Shown here in pieces: positions 33,807 to 40,796 of a stretch of 41,887 nucleotides of DNA. The stretch lies in assembly GCA_024639185.1 (NCBI GenBank), contig JAHEIW010000025.1:1-41887 (forward strand), written 5' to 3'. Numbering within the stretch: position 1 is the first letter of the stretch; every line of letters begins with the position of its first letter. Position numbers and translations under genes: made by a program. Below the pieces are notes generated by a model, which did no database searches, had not been told where the DNA came from, and saw nothing but the letters and a program-made list of their open reading frames with translations. Source of the DNA: Deltaproteobacteria bacterium (GTDB lineage: Bacteria > Desulfobacterota > Desulfobacteria > Desulfobacterales > JAHEIW01).

Positions 33807-35195
33807 TTATTTCCTGCCTTGCCTTTTCAGAGCTTCCACTTTTTTGACATAGGCCTGAATATCACATTTGCGCTCCAGCCCGGAGGCGGCCATATAGCGG
33901 ATTTTGCCGAAAATCGGTCGTTCGAACCAGGCCCGGTCGTGAACCCCGAAGACCCAGGCCACGCCGGTGTAGGAATTAGCGTCGCGTCCGTCCAGAAAAT
34001 ATTTGTTGTTGATAGCCAGCGTCGTTTTAAAAGCATGTTCAGGCGTTTGAGACCATTCCAGGATTTTTTTACCCCAGTACATGCGCATATAGTTATGCAT
34101 AAATCCGGTGGATGCCATCTCGCGCATGGCCGCATTCCAATAGTCGTCGTGGGTTTTGGCATTTTCCAGCTGCCGGCGCGTATACGTATGCTCACGCTTG
34201 TCTTTTTTGTGCTCGCCCAAGGTCTTTTGGGCCCAGTTCGGCAAGCATTGATAGGAATCATAGTCGGGCGTGTAATACACAAAATTCATGGCCAGCTCGC
34301 GACGCACAACCAACTCTTCGATAAAGGTGTCCTGGGCTTCTTTGTAGCGCTTGTCTGTTTTCAGAATCTGTAAAGCCAGAAACAGCGGCGAAATCTGACC
34401 GAAATGCAAATATTTGCTCATGTGGGAAACATCATCGGTCTGGGGCTGGTTGCGGTTTTCGACATAGTTTTTGAACCGATGACGCAAAAAATCTGCAAAT
34501 ATCTTGCGCGCCTGGGCGGTGCCGCCCTTGTAGAAATGGTCGACCGGCCCGACACTGTGGTCCAGCGACATTTTCTCTAAAACGGCGCCGATCTTGCTCA
34601 GATCGATGCCGCTTACCCGAAGTTGCAAAGATTGTTTTTTTATTTTCGTGGGTTTAAGTTCAATAAGGTAATCATCGAGATGTTTGTGAATCTTGGGGCG
34701 GATGGTGCGGGCCGCATACTCGGCTTTTTCGGAGACCACTTCAAGCGGCACGACGACATCGCTTTCAATCTGAACCACCCGGCAGTCGGCGTCTTTGGCG
34801 ACCTTTTTGCGCCACTGCTTTTGGTGTCTCAAATAACCGCGATCACATACAATCAGAGAGGCTTTCTGGGCGGCGGCAAGGGCCACATCAGCCGGGTTGC
34901 CTTTTTTAACGATCATTTTGATGCCGCGTTTGCCGAGCGCAGCTACTGTCTCCTTGAGCCCTTCGAGCATGAAGGTGTAATGGCGCAAATTGGCTTCCGG
35001 ATAATCGTCCATCAGCCCGAAGACCACCAAAACACCCTGATCGATTTTATTGGCCTGTTGCACCGCATATTCAAGGGCATGGTTATATTCGGTCCGCTGG
35101 GACTGCTGCATCCAGTAGAGCACAAAATCACCTTGCTGCAAATCAAGATTGTTTAGCGACTGAATACGCGATTCGTGGATATTTTGAGATTTCAT
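33807..35195 (-). CDS. class II CPD photolyase
   Basis: About 462 residues with canonical class II signatures: GDFVLYWMQQSQRTEYNHAL near the start, VVRRELAMNFVYYTPDY, LPNWAQKTLGEHKKDKRE, and the strongly conserved HNYMRMYWGKKILEW, FLDGRDANSYTGVAWVFG and HDRAW. This is the light-driven repair enzyme for cyclobutane pyrimidine dimers and binds FAD. ATG 35195 has AAGG about 9 bp upstream; the GTG at 35240 would overlap the cytochrome gene. It is more typical than the fused photolyase at 10950-13400 and is likely the main CPD repair enzyme. Confidence 0.94.
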   Translation of the reverse strand: MKSQNIHESRIQSLNNLDLQQGDFVLYWMQQSQRTEYNHALEYAVQQANKIDQGVLVVFGLMDDYPEANLRHYTFMLEGLKETVAALGKRGIKMIVKKGNPADVALAAAQKASLIVCDRGYLRHQKQWRKKVAKDADCRVVQIESDVVVPLEVVSEKAEYAARTIRPKIHKHLDDYLIELKPTKIKKQSLQLRVSGIDLSKIGAVLEKMSLDHSVGPVDHFYKGGTAQARKIFADFLRHRFKNYVENRNQPQTDDVSHMSKYLHFGQISPLFLALQILKTDKRYKEAQDTFIEELVVRRELAMNFVYYTPDYDSYQCLPNWAQKTLGEHKKDKREHTYTRRQLENAKTHDDYWNAAMREMASTGFMHNYMRMYWGKKILEWSQTPEHAFKTTLAINNKYFLDGRDANSYTGVAWVFGVHDRAWFERPIFGKIRYMAASGLERKCDIQAYVKKVEALKRQGRK

Positions 35196-35223
35196 GTGTT
35201 GATACCTTAAAGCCGCGGCAGGC

Positions 35224-36723
35224 TTATTTTTTTGCGGCACCTTCGAGCTTTGTTTGCAACTTTAGCCAGTCATTGAGCTCCAGCAGGGTTTGGGACAATT
35301 GATAGCGGCCGCCGGCAAACACGCCGTAATCGCCCCCACCGGCCATAGACGAAGCAAAACGGATCGTATTGGAGTAAAACAGCCAGGTGGTGCTCCATTT
35401 TTTCTCAATGGCTTCGTCATAAGGGTTGTCCTGCCGGTCGGCGAACCCACCCTTCCAGATGTCCTGCATGATGCGGGTGGCGGTCAGTGTCTGGGCGTTG
35501 GTCTCTTTGATGGTGTTTTCAAAGCGTTGCCAGTGACCGTTGACCCAGGAAGCATCATGGCAATTCAGACAGGCCGCCTGCATGGCCTGTTTGCGAACAG
35601 CCATCTCTTTTTCATCGATAAGATACTTTGCAGCCAGGCCGCCTTCAAAATCGGTCGGCAAGGGCAGTCCGTCTTTGTTGCGAATAATGCTGGTATCGGG
35701 TTCAATGGGGTGCGGATGGGCGTAAATCAAACCCAAAATACGCCAGGGCAGCCGATTGTTCATCTGATGGGTTCTTTCAACCACCACCTGCTCATCGGTG
35801 TTGACCAATAAGCTGATATGACAGGTGGCGCAGGTGGGGGCTGTAAAGTCCTTGCCGATGGTCCAGGGCACGGCCTTAAAATTCCAGGTGCCATGCAGAC
35901 TGGAAAAGATATTGCCGTGTTTGCTGGCGGCATAGACCTTGTAAGCCGGTACATCGGGGCCTACGTGGCATTCTTTGCAGGTATAAGGCTTGCGTGCCAC
36001 CTCAATGGAAAAGGTATGCCGCGTATGACAGGCCGAACACGACCCCATACTGCCGTCCAGATTGATGCGGCCCACACCCTGATTGGGCCAGCCTTTGATG
36101 ATCGGAAATACCAGCTCACCGGCCGCTTCGGTGTCGCGGATTTCAGTGCCGGCCAGCGCCAGTTTAGTACCATGACAGTAAAGACAAGCTTCAGCCCGAG
36201 TGCCCTCGTTGGCGGGCGACCGCATTATTTTGCCGTCCTTGAATGTTGTTGAGGCCAGCACAGCATGCTCATGTTTTTGATGCAGCTTATTATTGGCCAG
36301 ATTACCGTAGGCATGCGACATGATGTTTTTGGCATATTGCTTTCTTTCGGTCGCATGACAGGTCTGACAATCATCGGGGCTGACCACCACATGAACATCA
36401 TAGCCGTTATGCTCAAAGGTATCCGTATGGGCTTTGGGTCTGAGTGTGTGGCACTCGGCGCATCCCACCACAACCTTTTGTAAACTTTCAGGCACCGATG
36501 TGCTGGAAACTTTGCGGCCAACACCCTCCACTGCCATGGCTTTTTGGGGGGGGATCATGGCATGACGGCTTTTTTGCCAGCCGCTGACGATTCCCGGATG
36601 AATCGATGAGTGGCAGTCGATGCACTCGGCACTGGCCTCACTGAGCGGTATCTCATCCGCCACAGCAAGACTGCTGATCAATATACACATGCAAACCGTC
36701 AGGGTGAAGGCAAACCATTTCAT
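35224..36723 (-). CDS. octaheme c-type cytochrome, hydroxylamine oxidoreductase (HAO)-like
   Basis: The 499-residue protein has a signal peptide (cleavage near AVADE) and exactly eight CxxCH heme sites: CIDCH, CAECH, CQTCH, CLYCH, CSACH, CKECH, CATCH and CLNCH, starting near residues 34, 88, 119, 180, 229, 249, 298 and 385. Spacing, YAASKHGNIF after the sixth, and the C-terminal helical part match the HAO/octaheme family. Members oxidise hydroxylamine or reduce nitrite. Whether the Tyr cross-link of P460 heme is present cannot be judged. AAGGAG 6 bp before ATG 36723 makes this start better than the upstream one at 36759. It sits between the class II photolyase and the SRPBCC gene on one strand. 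Confidence 0.9.
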   Translation of the reverse strand: MKWFAFTLTVCMCILISSLAVADEIPLSEASAECIDCHSSIHPGIVSGWQKSRHAMIPPQKAMAVEGVGRKVSSTSVPESLQKVVVGCAECHTLRPKAHTDTFEHNGYDVHVVVSPDDCQTCHATERKQYAKNIMSHAYGNLANNKLHQKHEHAVLASTTFKDGKIMRSPANEGTRAEACLYCHGTKLALAGTEIRDTEAAGELVFPIIKGWPNQGVGRINLDGSMGSCSACHTRHTFSIEVARKPYTCKECHVGPDVPAYKVYAASKHGNIFSSLHGTWNFKAVPWTIGKDFTAPTCATCHISLLVNTDEQVVVERTHQMNNRLPWRILGLIYAHPHPIEPDTSIIRNKDGLPLPTDFEGGLAAKYLIDEKEMAVRKQAMQAACLNCHDASWVNGHWQRFENTIKETNAQTLTATRIMQDIWKGGFADRQDNPYDEAIEKKWSTTWLFYSNTIRFASSMAGGGDYGVFAGGRYQLSQTLLELNDWLKLQTKLEGAAKK

Positions 36724-36764
36724 ATGTCGCTCCTTGTGGACAAATAAGAAAGGTATCATGGAGG

Positions 36765-37229
36765 TTAGCAGCGGTTTTTAAAAATGGTGTCGAGAGCCGC
36801 ATGCCGGTAATCGAAAATTTCCATCAGTTTAGTGCGTATTAGCATATTGTGCAGGATTTGTCCAAGCCAGCCAAACTTGAGGGCATAGTGCACCGTATCC
36901 TGCATTTCGATGCCGCCGGTTTGTTCGATAAACCGGTGCTGGTGGTGCCAGAAACGATACGGACCCAATCGCATCTCATCGACGAAAAAATGAGGCTCAT
37001 CGACATGGGTAATTTCAGTGATCCAAGTGGTCGGTATTTGAAAAAGGGTTTTGAGTTGGTAGCGAATTATCATCCCGGGGTACATCTTGCCGGAAATGGT
37101 ATGGGTTATCTTAAAATCAAGCCATAGCGGGGTGATCTGCTGAAGATTTTGGGGATCGGAAAAGAATGCCCAGGCCGTTTCAAGGGATATCGGCAATAAT
37201 TGGCGGCGTTCGAGCCGATATAGTTTCAT
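36765..37229 (-). CDS. SRPBCC/START-like ligand-binding protein
   Basis: About 154 residues. The pattern LPISLETAWAFFSDPQNLQQ, then ITPLWLDFKI, YPGMIIRYQL, WITEITHVDEPHFFVDEM and HQHRFIEQTGG is typical of the SRPBCC/polyketide-cyclase-like cavity fold. This subgroup is annotated as ligand-binding SRPBCC proteins and often lies beside SDR-DUF2867 genes, as here (75 bp gap). It probably binds a hydrophobic ligand. ATG 37229 is chosen because homologues start with this KLYRLER segment; the frame extends to 37277 without a good ribosome site. Confidence 0.86.
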   Translation of the reverse strand: MKLYRLERRQLLPISLETAWAFFSDPQNLQQITPLWLDFKITHTISGKMYPGMIIRYQLKTLFQIPTTWITEITHVDEPHFFVDEMRLGPYRFWHHQHRFIEQTGGIEMQDTVHYALKFGWLGQILHNMLIRTKLMEIFDYRHAALDTIFKNRC

Positions 37230-37304
37230 AAATTTAATAAAAGTTGTCAAGTTGACCCAAAATGCAAGTGCTAACATCCACCTGCCGGATGATGGGTGTT
37301 GGGA

Positions 37305-38843
37305 TCAGATTTCACTGGTCGGTAACGTGCAGCTGTCATGCAGCTTGGGTGTAAATCTCGTTGGTCCCTGCAAAAGGGCTTTGCCGGAGTGTTTGGCTAT
37401 GGATTTCAGCATGCCGGCAAAAACCCATTGGTGAAACGGATAAAACGCATACCAGTAAATAAAGCCGCTCAGCCCTCTGGGCATAAAACGCGATGTCAGC
37501 TCCAGCTCGGATCGCTCATCACCCATGGGATTGATTTGAAATTCCAGCAAGGCATCGCCAGGCGCTTTCATTTCAGACGACAGCACCAGACGATGGGGCG
37601 GTTCTACAGCAAGGACCCGCCAGAAATCCACAGCTTCGCCGACATATCGACCTGCCCGATTGGCGCTTCCGCGGCCGAGGCCCGAGCCGCCGACCAGCCG
37701 ATCGATCCAGCCGCGCAATCGCCACAGCGAATCGCCAAAATAATAGCCGCGGCGGCCGCCGATTTTGTGAATCAGGTCCCAGAGCGCCTCGGCCGGGGCA
37801 CTTATTTTAGCACGATAGCCGCATTTCAGGATCGTGCCGCCCGCCCAGTCCGCATCGCCGCAATGGGCCCACTCGGGCTCAATCAGCTCGCCGGCATCTG
37901 CCCAGCAACTGTCCACCTGCTGTTGCTGAACCCGATCCAACGCCAATCGAATTGCTTCGCGGCAGCTCAATAGTTTCTGAGGGATAATCGACTGAATGCG
38001 GTTTTCGGTACATACCGCTTCACTGGTCAACCCTTCGGTCAGCGGCAGGGCAATTGATGCCGGCACCGGACTGATCAGGTGAATCCAGTAGGCACTCAAG
38101 GTGGGTGTCAAAACGGGCACCGGTATGACCCAGCGTTTGCGCAAGTTCGCTTCTTCAGCATAGATATCCAAAAGTTTGCGGTAGGTCAGAACATCCGGGC
38201 CACCGATATCATACGTTTGTCCGGTGGTCTCCTCGTGAGCCAGGCATTCCACCAGGTAATGAACGACATTGCGAATGGCAATCGGCTGATTGAGCGAAAA
38301 CACCCAGCGCGGTGTGGTCATCACCGGCAGATGCTCCACCAGATAGCGCAAGATCTCAAAAGAAGCGCTGCCGGATCCCAAAATCATCGGGGCCCGCAAA
38401 TCGGTGGTGGGTACTGATCCGGACTGCAGAATATCGGCCACCTCGATACGGGATTGTAAATGTTTGCTCAGGGCTTTATCTTGTGCTTCGGCCAGGCCTC
38501 CCAGGTAGATGATTCTTGCCAGACCTTCTGATGCGGCGGCGTCAACCATGTTGCGGGCTGCCTGGCGGTCGGCTTCGGCAAATTTTTCTTTCTGGGCGAT
38601 CATGGAATGCACCAGATAATAGGCTGCCCGGCAGTCTTTGACCGCATTTTTCAGGGAATCCTTGTCCAGCACATCCCCCTGAACCAATTCAATCTGTTTG
38701 TGGTGCGCCCAGGGGCGGCAGGCGAGCTTATCCAGTGAACGCCCCATGGCCCTTACGCCATAACCGGCCTCAAGCAGCGCCGGAATCAGCCGCCCACCGA
38801 CATAACCCGTCGCTCCAGTCACCAGGATGGGTCGAGAAGTCAT
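37305..38843 (-). CDS. extended SDR (NAD(P)-binding) with C-terminal DUF2867 domain
   Basis: The 512-residue protein has an N-terminal atypical/extended SDR with ILVTGATGYVGGRLIPALLE (residues 6-25) and YYLVHSM, then NAD(P)-fold to about residue 300. Residues about 340-490 form the DUF2867/SRPBCC-like C-terminal domain: GYRAKISAPAEALWDLIHKI, GRRGYYFGDSLWRLRGWID, and RFMPRGLSGFIYWYAFYPFH. This two-domain form is common next to photolyases and SRPBCC proteins. The catalytic Tyr-x-x-x-Lys is not obvious. GGAGG 8 bp before ATG 38843 defines the start. A role in handling a lipid or quinone ligand is only inferred. Confidence 0.9.
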   Translation of the reverse strand: MTSRPILVTGATGYVGGRLIPALLEAGYGVRAMGRSLDKLACRPWAHHKQIELVQGDVLDKDSLKNAVKDCRAAYYLVHSMIAQKEKFAEADRQAARNMVDAAASEGLARIIYLGGLAEAQDKALSKHLQSRIEVADILQSGSVPTTDLRAPMILGSGSASFEILRYLVEHLPVMTTPRWVFSLNQPIAIRNVVHYLVECLAHEETTGQTYDIGGPDVLTYRKLLDIYAEEANLRKRWVIPVPVLTPTLSAYWIHLISPVPASIALPLTEGLTSEAVCTENRIQSIIPQKLLSCREAIRLALDRVQQQQVDSCWADAGELIEPEWAHCGDADWAGGTILKCGYRAKISAPAEALWDLIHKIGGRRGYYFGDSLWRLRGWIDRLVGGSGLGRGSANRAGRYVGEAVDFWRVLAVEPPHRLVLSSEMKAPGDALLEFQINPMGDERSELELTSRFMPRGLSGFIYWYAFYPFHQWVFAGMLKSIAKHSGKALLQGPTRFTPKLHDSCTLPTSEI

Positions 38844-38951
38844 CTCACAGTCCTCCAACGAGCAGTGAAGAAAGAATTCATTATAGCCGCAGTTAATAAG
38901 CAGGAGTATTGCAGTATTGGAGCAAAAATGATTTCGGATTTTAGATTGCGG

Positions 38952-38997
38952 ATTGCGGATTTAGACATCCAGCATATTTGATATTTCAATCCGCAAT
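38952..38997. repeat. 10-bp inverted repeat, dispersed-repeat type
   Basis: ATTGCGGATT (38952-38961) is inverted at AATCCGCAAT (38988-38997). The left arm is preceded by another GATTGCG copy. No coding content. Confidence 0.55.
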
Positions 38998-39072
38998 TGC
39001 TTTTAATTCATCCCTCCAGCACTCCAATCTCACTTTAATCCGGCACGCCAGCTTTCATCACTCCCGAGTGAA

Positions 39073-39102
39073 TTAGACGTGGGTATTGAGCTTGAGCTCC
39101 AC
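39073..39102 (-). pseudogene. duplicated 3'-end fragment of the DUF523-DUF1722 gene
   Basis: The 30 bp here match 39290-39319 (the 3' end of the adjacent gene, including its stop) at 26 positions. On the minus strand it reads VELKLNTHV followed by a stop, against VELKLRTHV stop in the intact gene. Upstream of this the similarity fades. It is a short relic left by duplication or by insertion of the repeat between the copies, and is not a functional gene. Confidence 0.6.
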
Positions 39103-39148
39103 TAAGCTTATCGATATTTGATCCAAATTTGTTTTTGAAAACACCTTG

Positions 39149-39290
39149 AATGGGTTTTAAAATATCATATTTTGCCCGAGAGTTAGGCGCCGATTCGACT
39201 CAGAAGCGGAACGTACACGGTAGTAAGTGAGCATTTTGAATCGAATCGCAACGCAGCTATCGGACAAAAGATGATGTTTTAAAAGCCATT
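39149..39290. mobile_element. MITE-like element with ~31-bp imperfect terminal inverted repeats
   Basis: The left arm at 39149-39179 and the right arm at 39260-39290 pair with about 27 of 31 matches (for example GGGTTTTAAAATATCATATT against a copy differing at few sites). A second, weaker pairing near GATTCGA/TCGAATC continues inward. No coding capacity. Its right end touches the stop codon of the DUF523-DUF1722 gene, and duplicated 3'-end sequence lies on its other side. Confidence 0.65.
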
Positions 39291-40240
39291 TAAACGTGGG
39301 TTCTGAGCTTCAGCTCCACCGGATGCGGATTCAAATACGTCTGCAATTTTAAATACTGCTGATCATATTTACGTACAAAATGGTTGATCAATGTAATCGG
39401 CACCACCAGGGGCACAAACTCCTGACGATACTGATTGAACACCTCCAGCAATTCCTGCTTTTCATCCCGCGACAATTGTTTTTTAAAGTATCCCATCAAA
39501 TGCTGCAGCAGATTCATATTCTTTTTAGGAGTGGTCTTGAGCGCCAATGCCCCCATTAGCAGAGCCTCATATTCAGCGTACAACTCTTCCATCGGCATCT
39601 GTTTACCGGCGGCTACCAGCTTGCCCATCAAGCGCGAATGTTTCTGGCTGTGTGAGAGGATCAATAGCTTGTTGCGGGTGTGAAAATCAACAAGGCTGCC
39701 CATATTTTTGCCATTGCGTATTGTCTGCCGCCAGCGCTGCAGGGCAAAGATCCGCTCGATAAAATTTTCTCTGATGTTGGGATCATGCAACCGCCCGTCG
39801 TCTTCGGCGGGAATCAGCGGAAAATGGGCCATAAATTCCCTGGCAAACATGCCCACTCCCTTTTTGACCGGCATGCCCTTTTCGGTATAGACCTTTACCC
39901 GGATCATACCGCTGCTGGGGGAGTCGCTTTTGAAAATAAAACCATGCAGATCTTCTTTTTCCAATTCTTTTACTCGTTTGCGGGCCCAGGCCAACATTTG
40001 ATCAGTATTATCCGTTTTGGTCTTAAAAGTAATCAATCGCGGATTTTCCGCATCGCCCACCAGACGCATGGATTCCCGGGGAACGCCGAAACCGGCTTCG
40101 ACTTCCGGGCATACCGGAACATAATCCACAAATTGGCCCAGCGTGCGGGTCAGGTAACGGTCCATTTTGTGACCGCTATTCCAGCGAACTGAATTACCCA
40201 GCAGACAGGAGCTGATACCCAGCCGAACGCGTTCATTCAT
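39290..40240 (-). CDS. DUF523-DUF1722 protein (YbgA / RudS-type tRNA 4-thiouridine desulfidase-like)
   Basis: The 316-residue protein has an N-terminal DUF523 (TudS-type) domain, with GISSCLLGNSVRWNSGHK (8-25) and VPVCPEVEAG (41-50), and a C-terminal DUF1722 domain from about 165 (IFALQRWRQ, DFHTRNKLLILSHSQKHSR, YFKKQL). This fusion matches RudS, described as a tRNA 4-thiouridine desulfidase; DUF1722 proteins are well-known photolyase neighbours. Two of the three Fe-S cysteines are present (12 and 44). The third, normally in SPSCG, reads SPSSG (107-111), with Ser at 110. GGAGG 6 bp before ATG 40240 fixes the start. If active, it would remove the near-UV-absorbing s4U from tRNA. Confidence 0.9.
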   Translation of the reverse strand: MNERVRLGISSCLLGNSVRWNSGHKMDRYLTRTLGQFVDYVPVCPEVEAGFGVPRESMRLVGDAENPRLITFKTKTDNTDQMLAWARKRVKELEKEDLHGFIFKSDSPSSGMIRVKVYTEKGMPVKKGVGMFAREFMAHFPLIPAEDDGRLHDPNIRENFIERIFALQRWRQTIRNGKNMGSLVDFHTRNKLLILSHSQKHSRLMGKLVAAGKQMPMEELYAEYEALLMGALALKTTPKKNMNLLQHLMGYFKKQLSRDEKQELLEVFNQYRQEFVPLVVPITLINHFVRKYDQQYLKLQTYLNPHPVELKLRTHV

Positions 40241-40362
40241 TGCGCGCCTCCGTAATTTTTAGTAGGGTTATCTGATTTTAAAAATTTTACATTTTCTTAG
40301 CACAGTAGATGTGATACCCAATAAGATCAAGATAAAATCGATTCTGACAAGAGGACGCGTCG

Positions 40363-40788
40363 ATGCTCACCGAGATGAAAGCCCTTGCCAAACAACGCGA
40401 TATGTGTGTTTTGGCCACCGTTGACGGCCAAAAACCGTATTGTTCGCTGATGGCCTATGTTGCCGATGATAATTGCGAAGAAATCTACATGGTCACCCTC
40501 AAAAACAGTGCCAAGTATAAAAATTTGATGCATAATCCAGCAGTCAGCCTGCTGATCGATACGCGCGAAAGATTCCCCAGCTCCAAGGCCAAAGCGCTGA
40601 CGGTGGAGGGGGTCTTCTGTAAAATCGAAAAAGCGGAGAAACGAAAGCAGGTGGCCGCAAAGCTTCTGCACACACATCCTCACCTGGACGCCTTTATGCA
40701 TCATCCCGAGGCGGATGTCTTTTGTATTAAAATCAGCTCTTTTCTTTTATTGAATGGGTTAGAGCAGGCCCATTTCGAAACCATCTGA
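40363..40788 (+). CDS. pyridoxamine 5'-phosphate oxidase-family FMN-binding split-barrel protein
   Basis: A 141-residue protein with the split-barrel pattern: MCVLATVDGQKPYCSLMAYV (14-33), YMVTLKNSAKYKNLMHNPAVSLLIDTR (first part 42-61), VEGVFCKIEKAEK and DVFCIKISSFLL. Members bind FMN, F420 or heme; many are putative flavoproteins of stress or general redox function. GAGGA is 7 bp before the ATG. It is divergent from the DUF523-DUF1722 gene across 122 bp and convergent with the next gene, leaving only 8 bp between stops. Which cofactor it binds cannot be read from the sequence. Confidence 0.9.
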   Translation: MLTEMKALAKQRDMCVLATVDGQKPYCSLMAYVADDNCEEIYMVTLKNSAKYKNLMHNPAVSLLIDTRERFPSSKAKALTVEGVFCKIEKAEKRKQVAAKLLHTHPHLDAFMHHPEADVFCIKISSFLLLNGLEQAHFETI

Positions 40789-40796
40789 AGCGAATC

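Larger units (their letters stand above)
38844..39289. other. 446-bp repeat-rich intergenic region
   Basis: It has no functional gene. It contains a TATAAT-like -10 on the minus strand at 38880-38885 (for the SDR-DUF2867 gene, with no clear -35), a 10-bp inverted repeat (38952-38961 with 38988-38997), a duplicated fragment of the neighbouring gene's 3' end at 39073-39102, and a long imperfect inverted repeat starting at 39149. This density of repeats suggests past insertion and rearrangement. Confidence 0.55.

Noticed and set aside
33804-34373. 189-aa plus-strand open frame
   Set aside because: It is the antisense shadow of the canonical class II photolyase gene, with no domain of its own.
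37338-37973. 211-aa plus-strand open frame
   Set aside because: It lies entirely antisense to the SDR-DUF2867 gene and has an Arg/Gln/Ala-rich composition typical of shadow frames.
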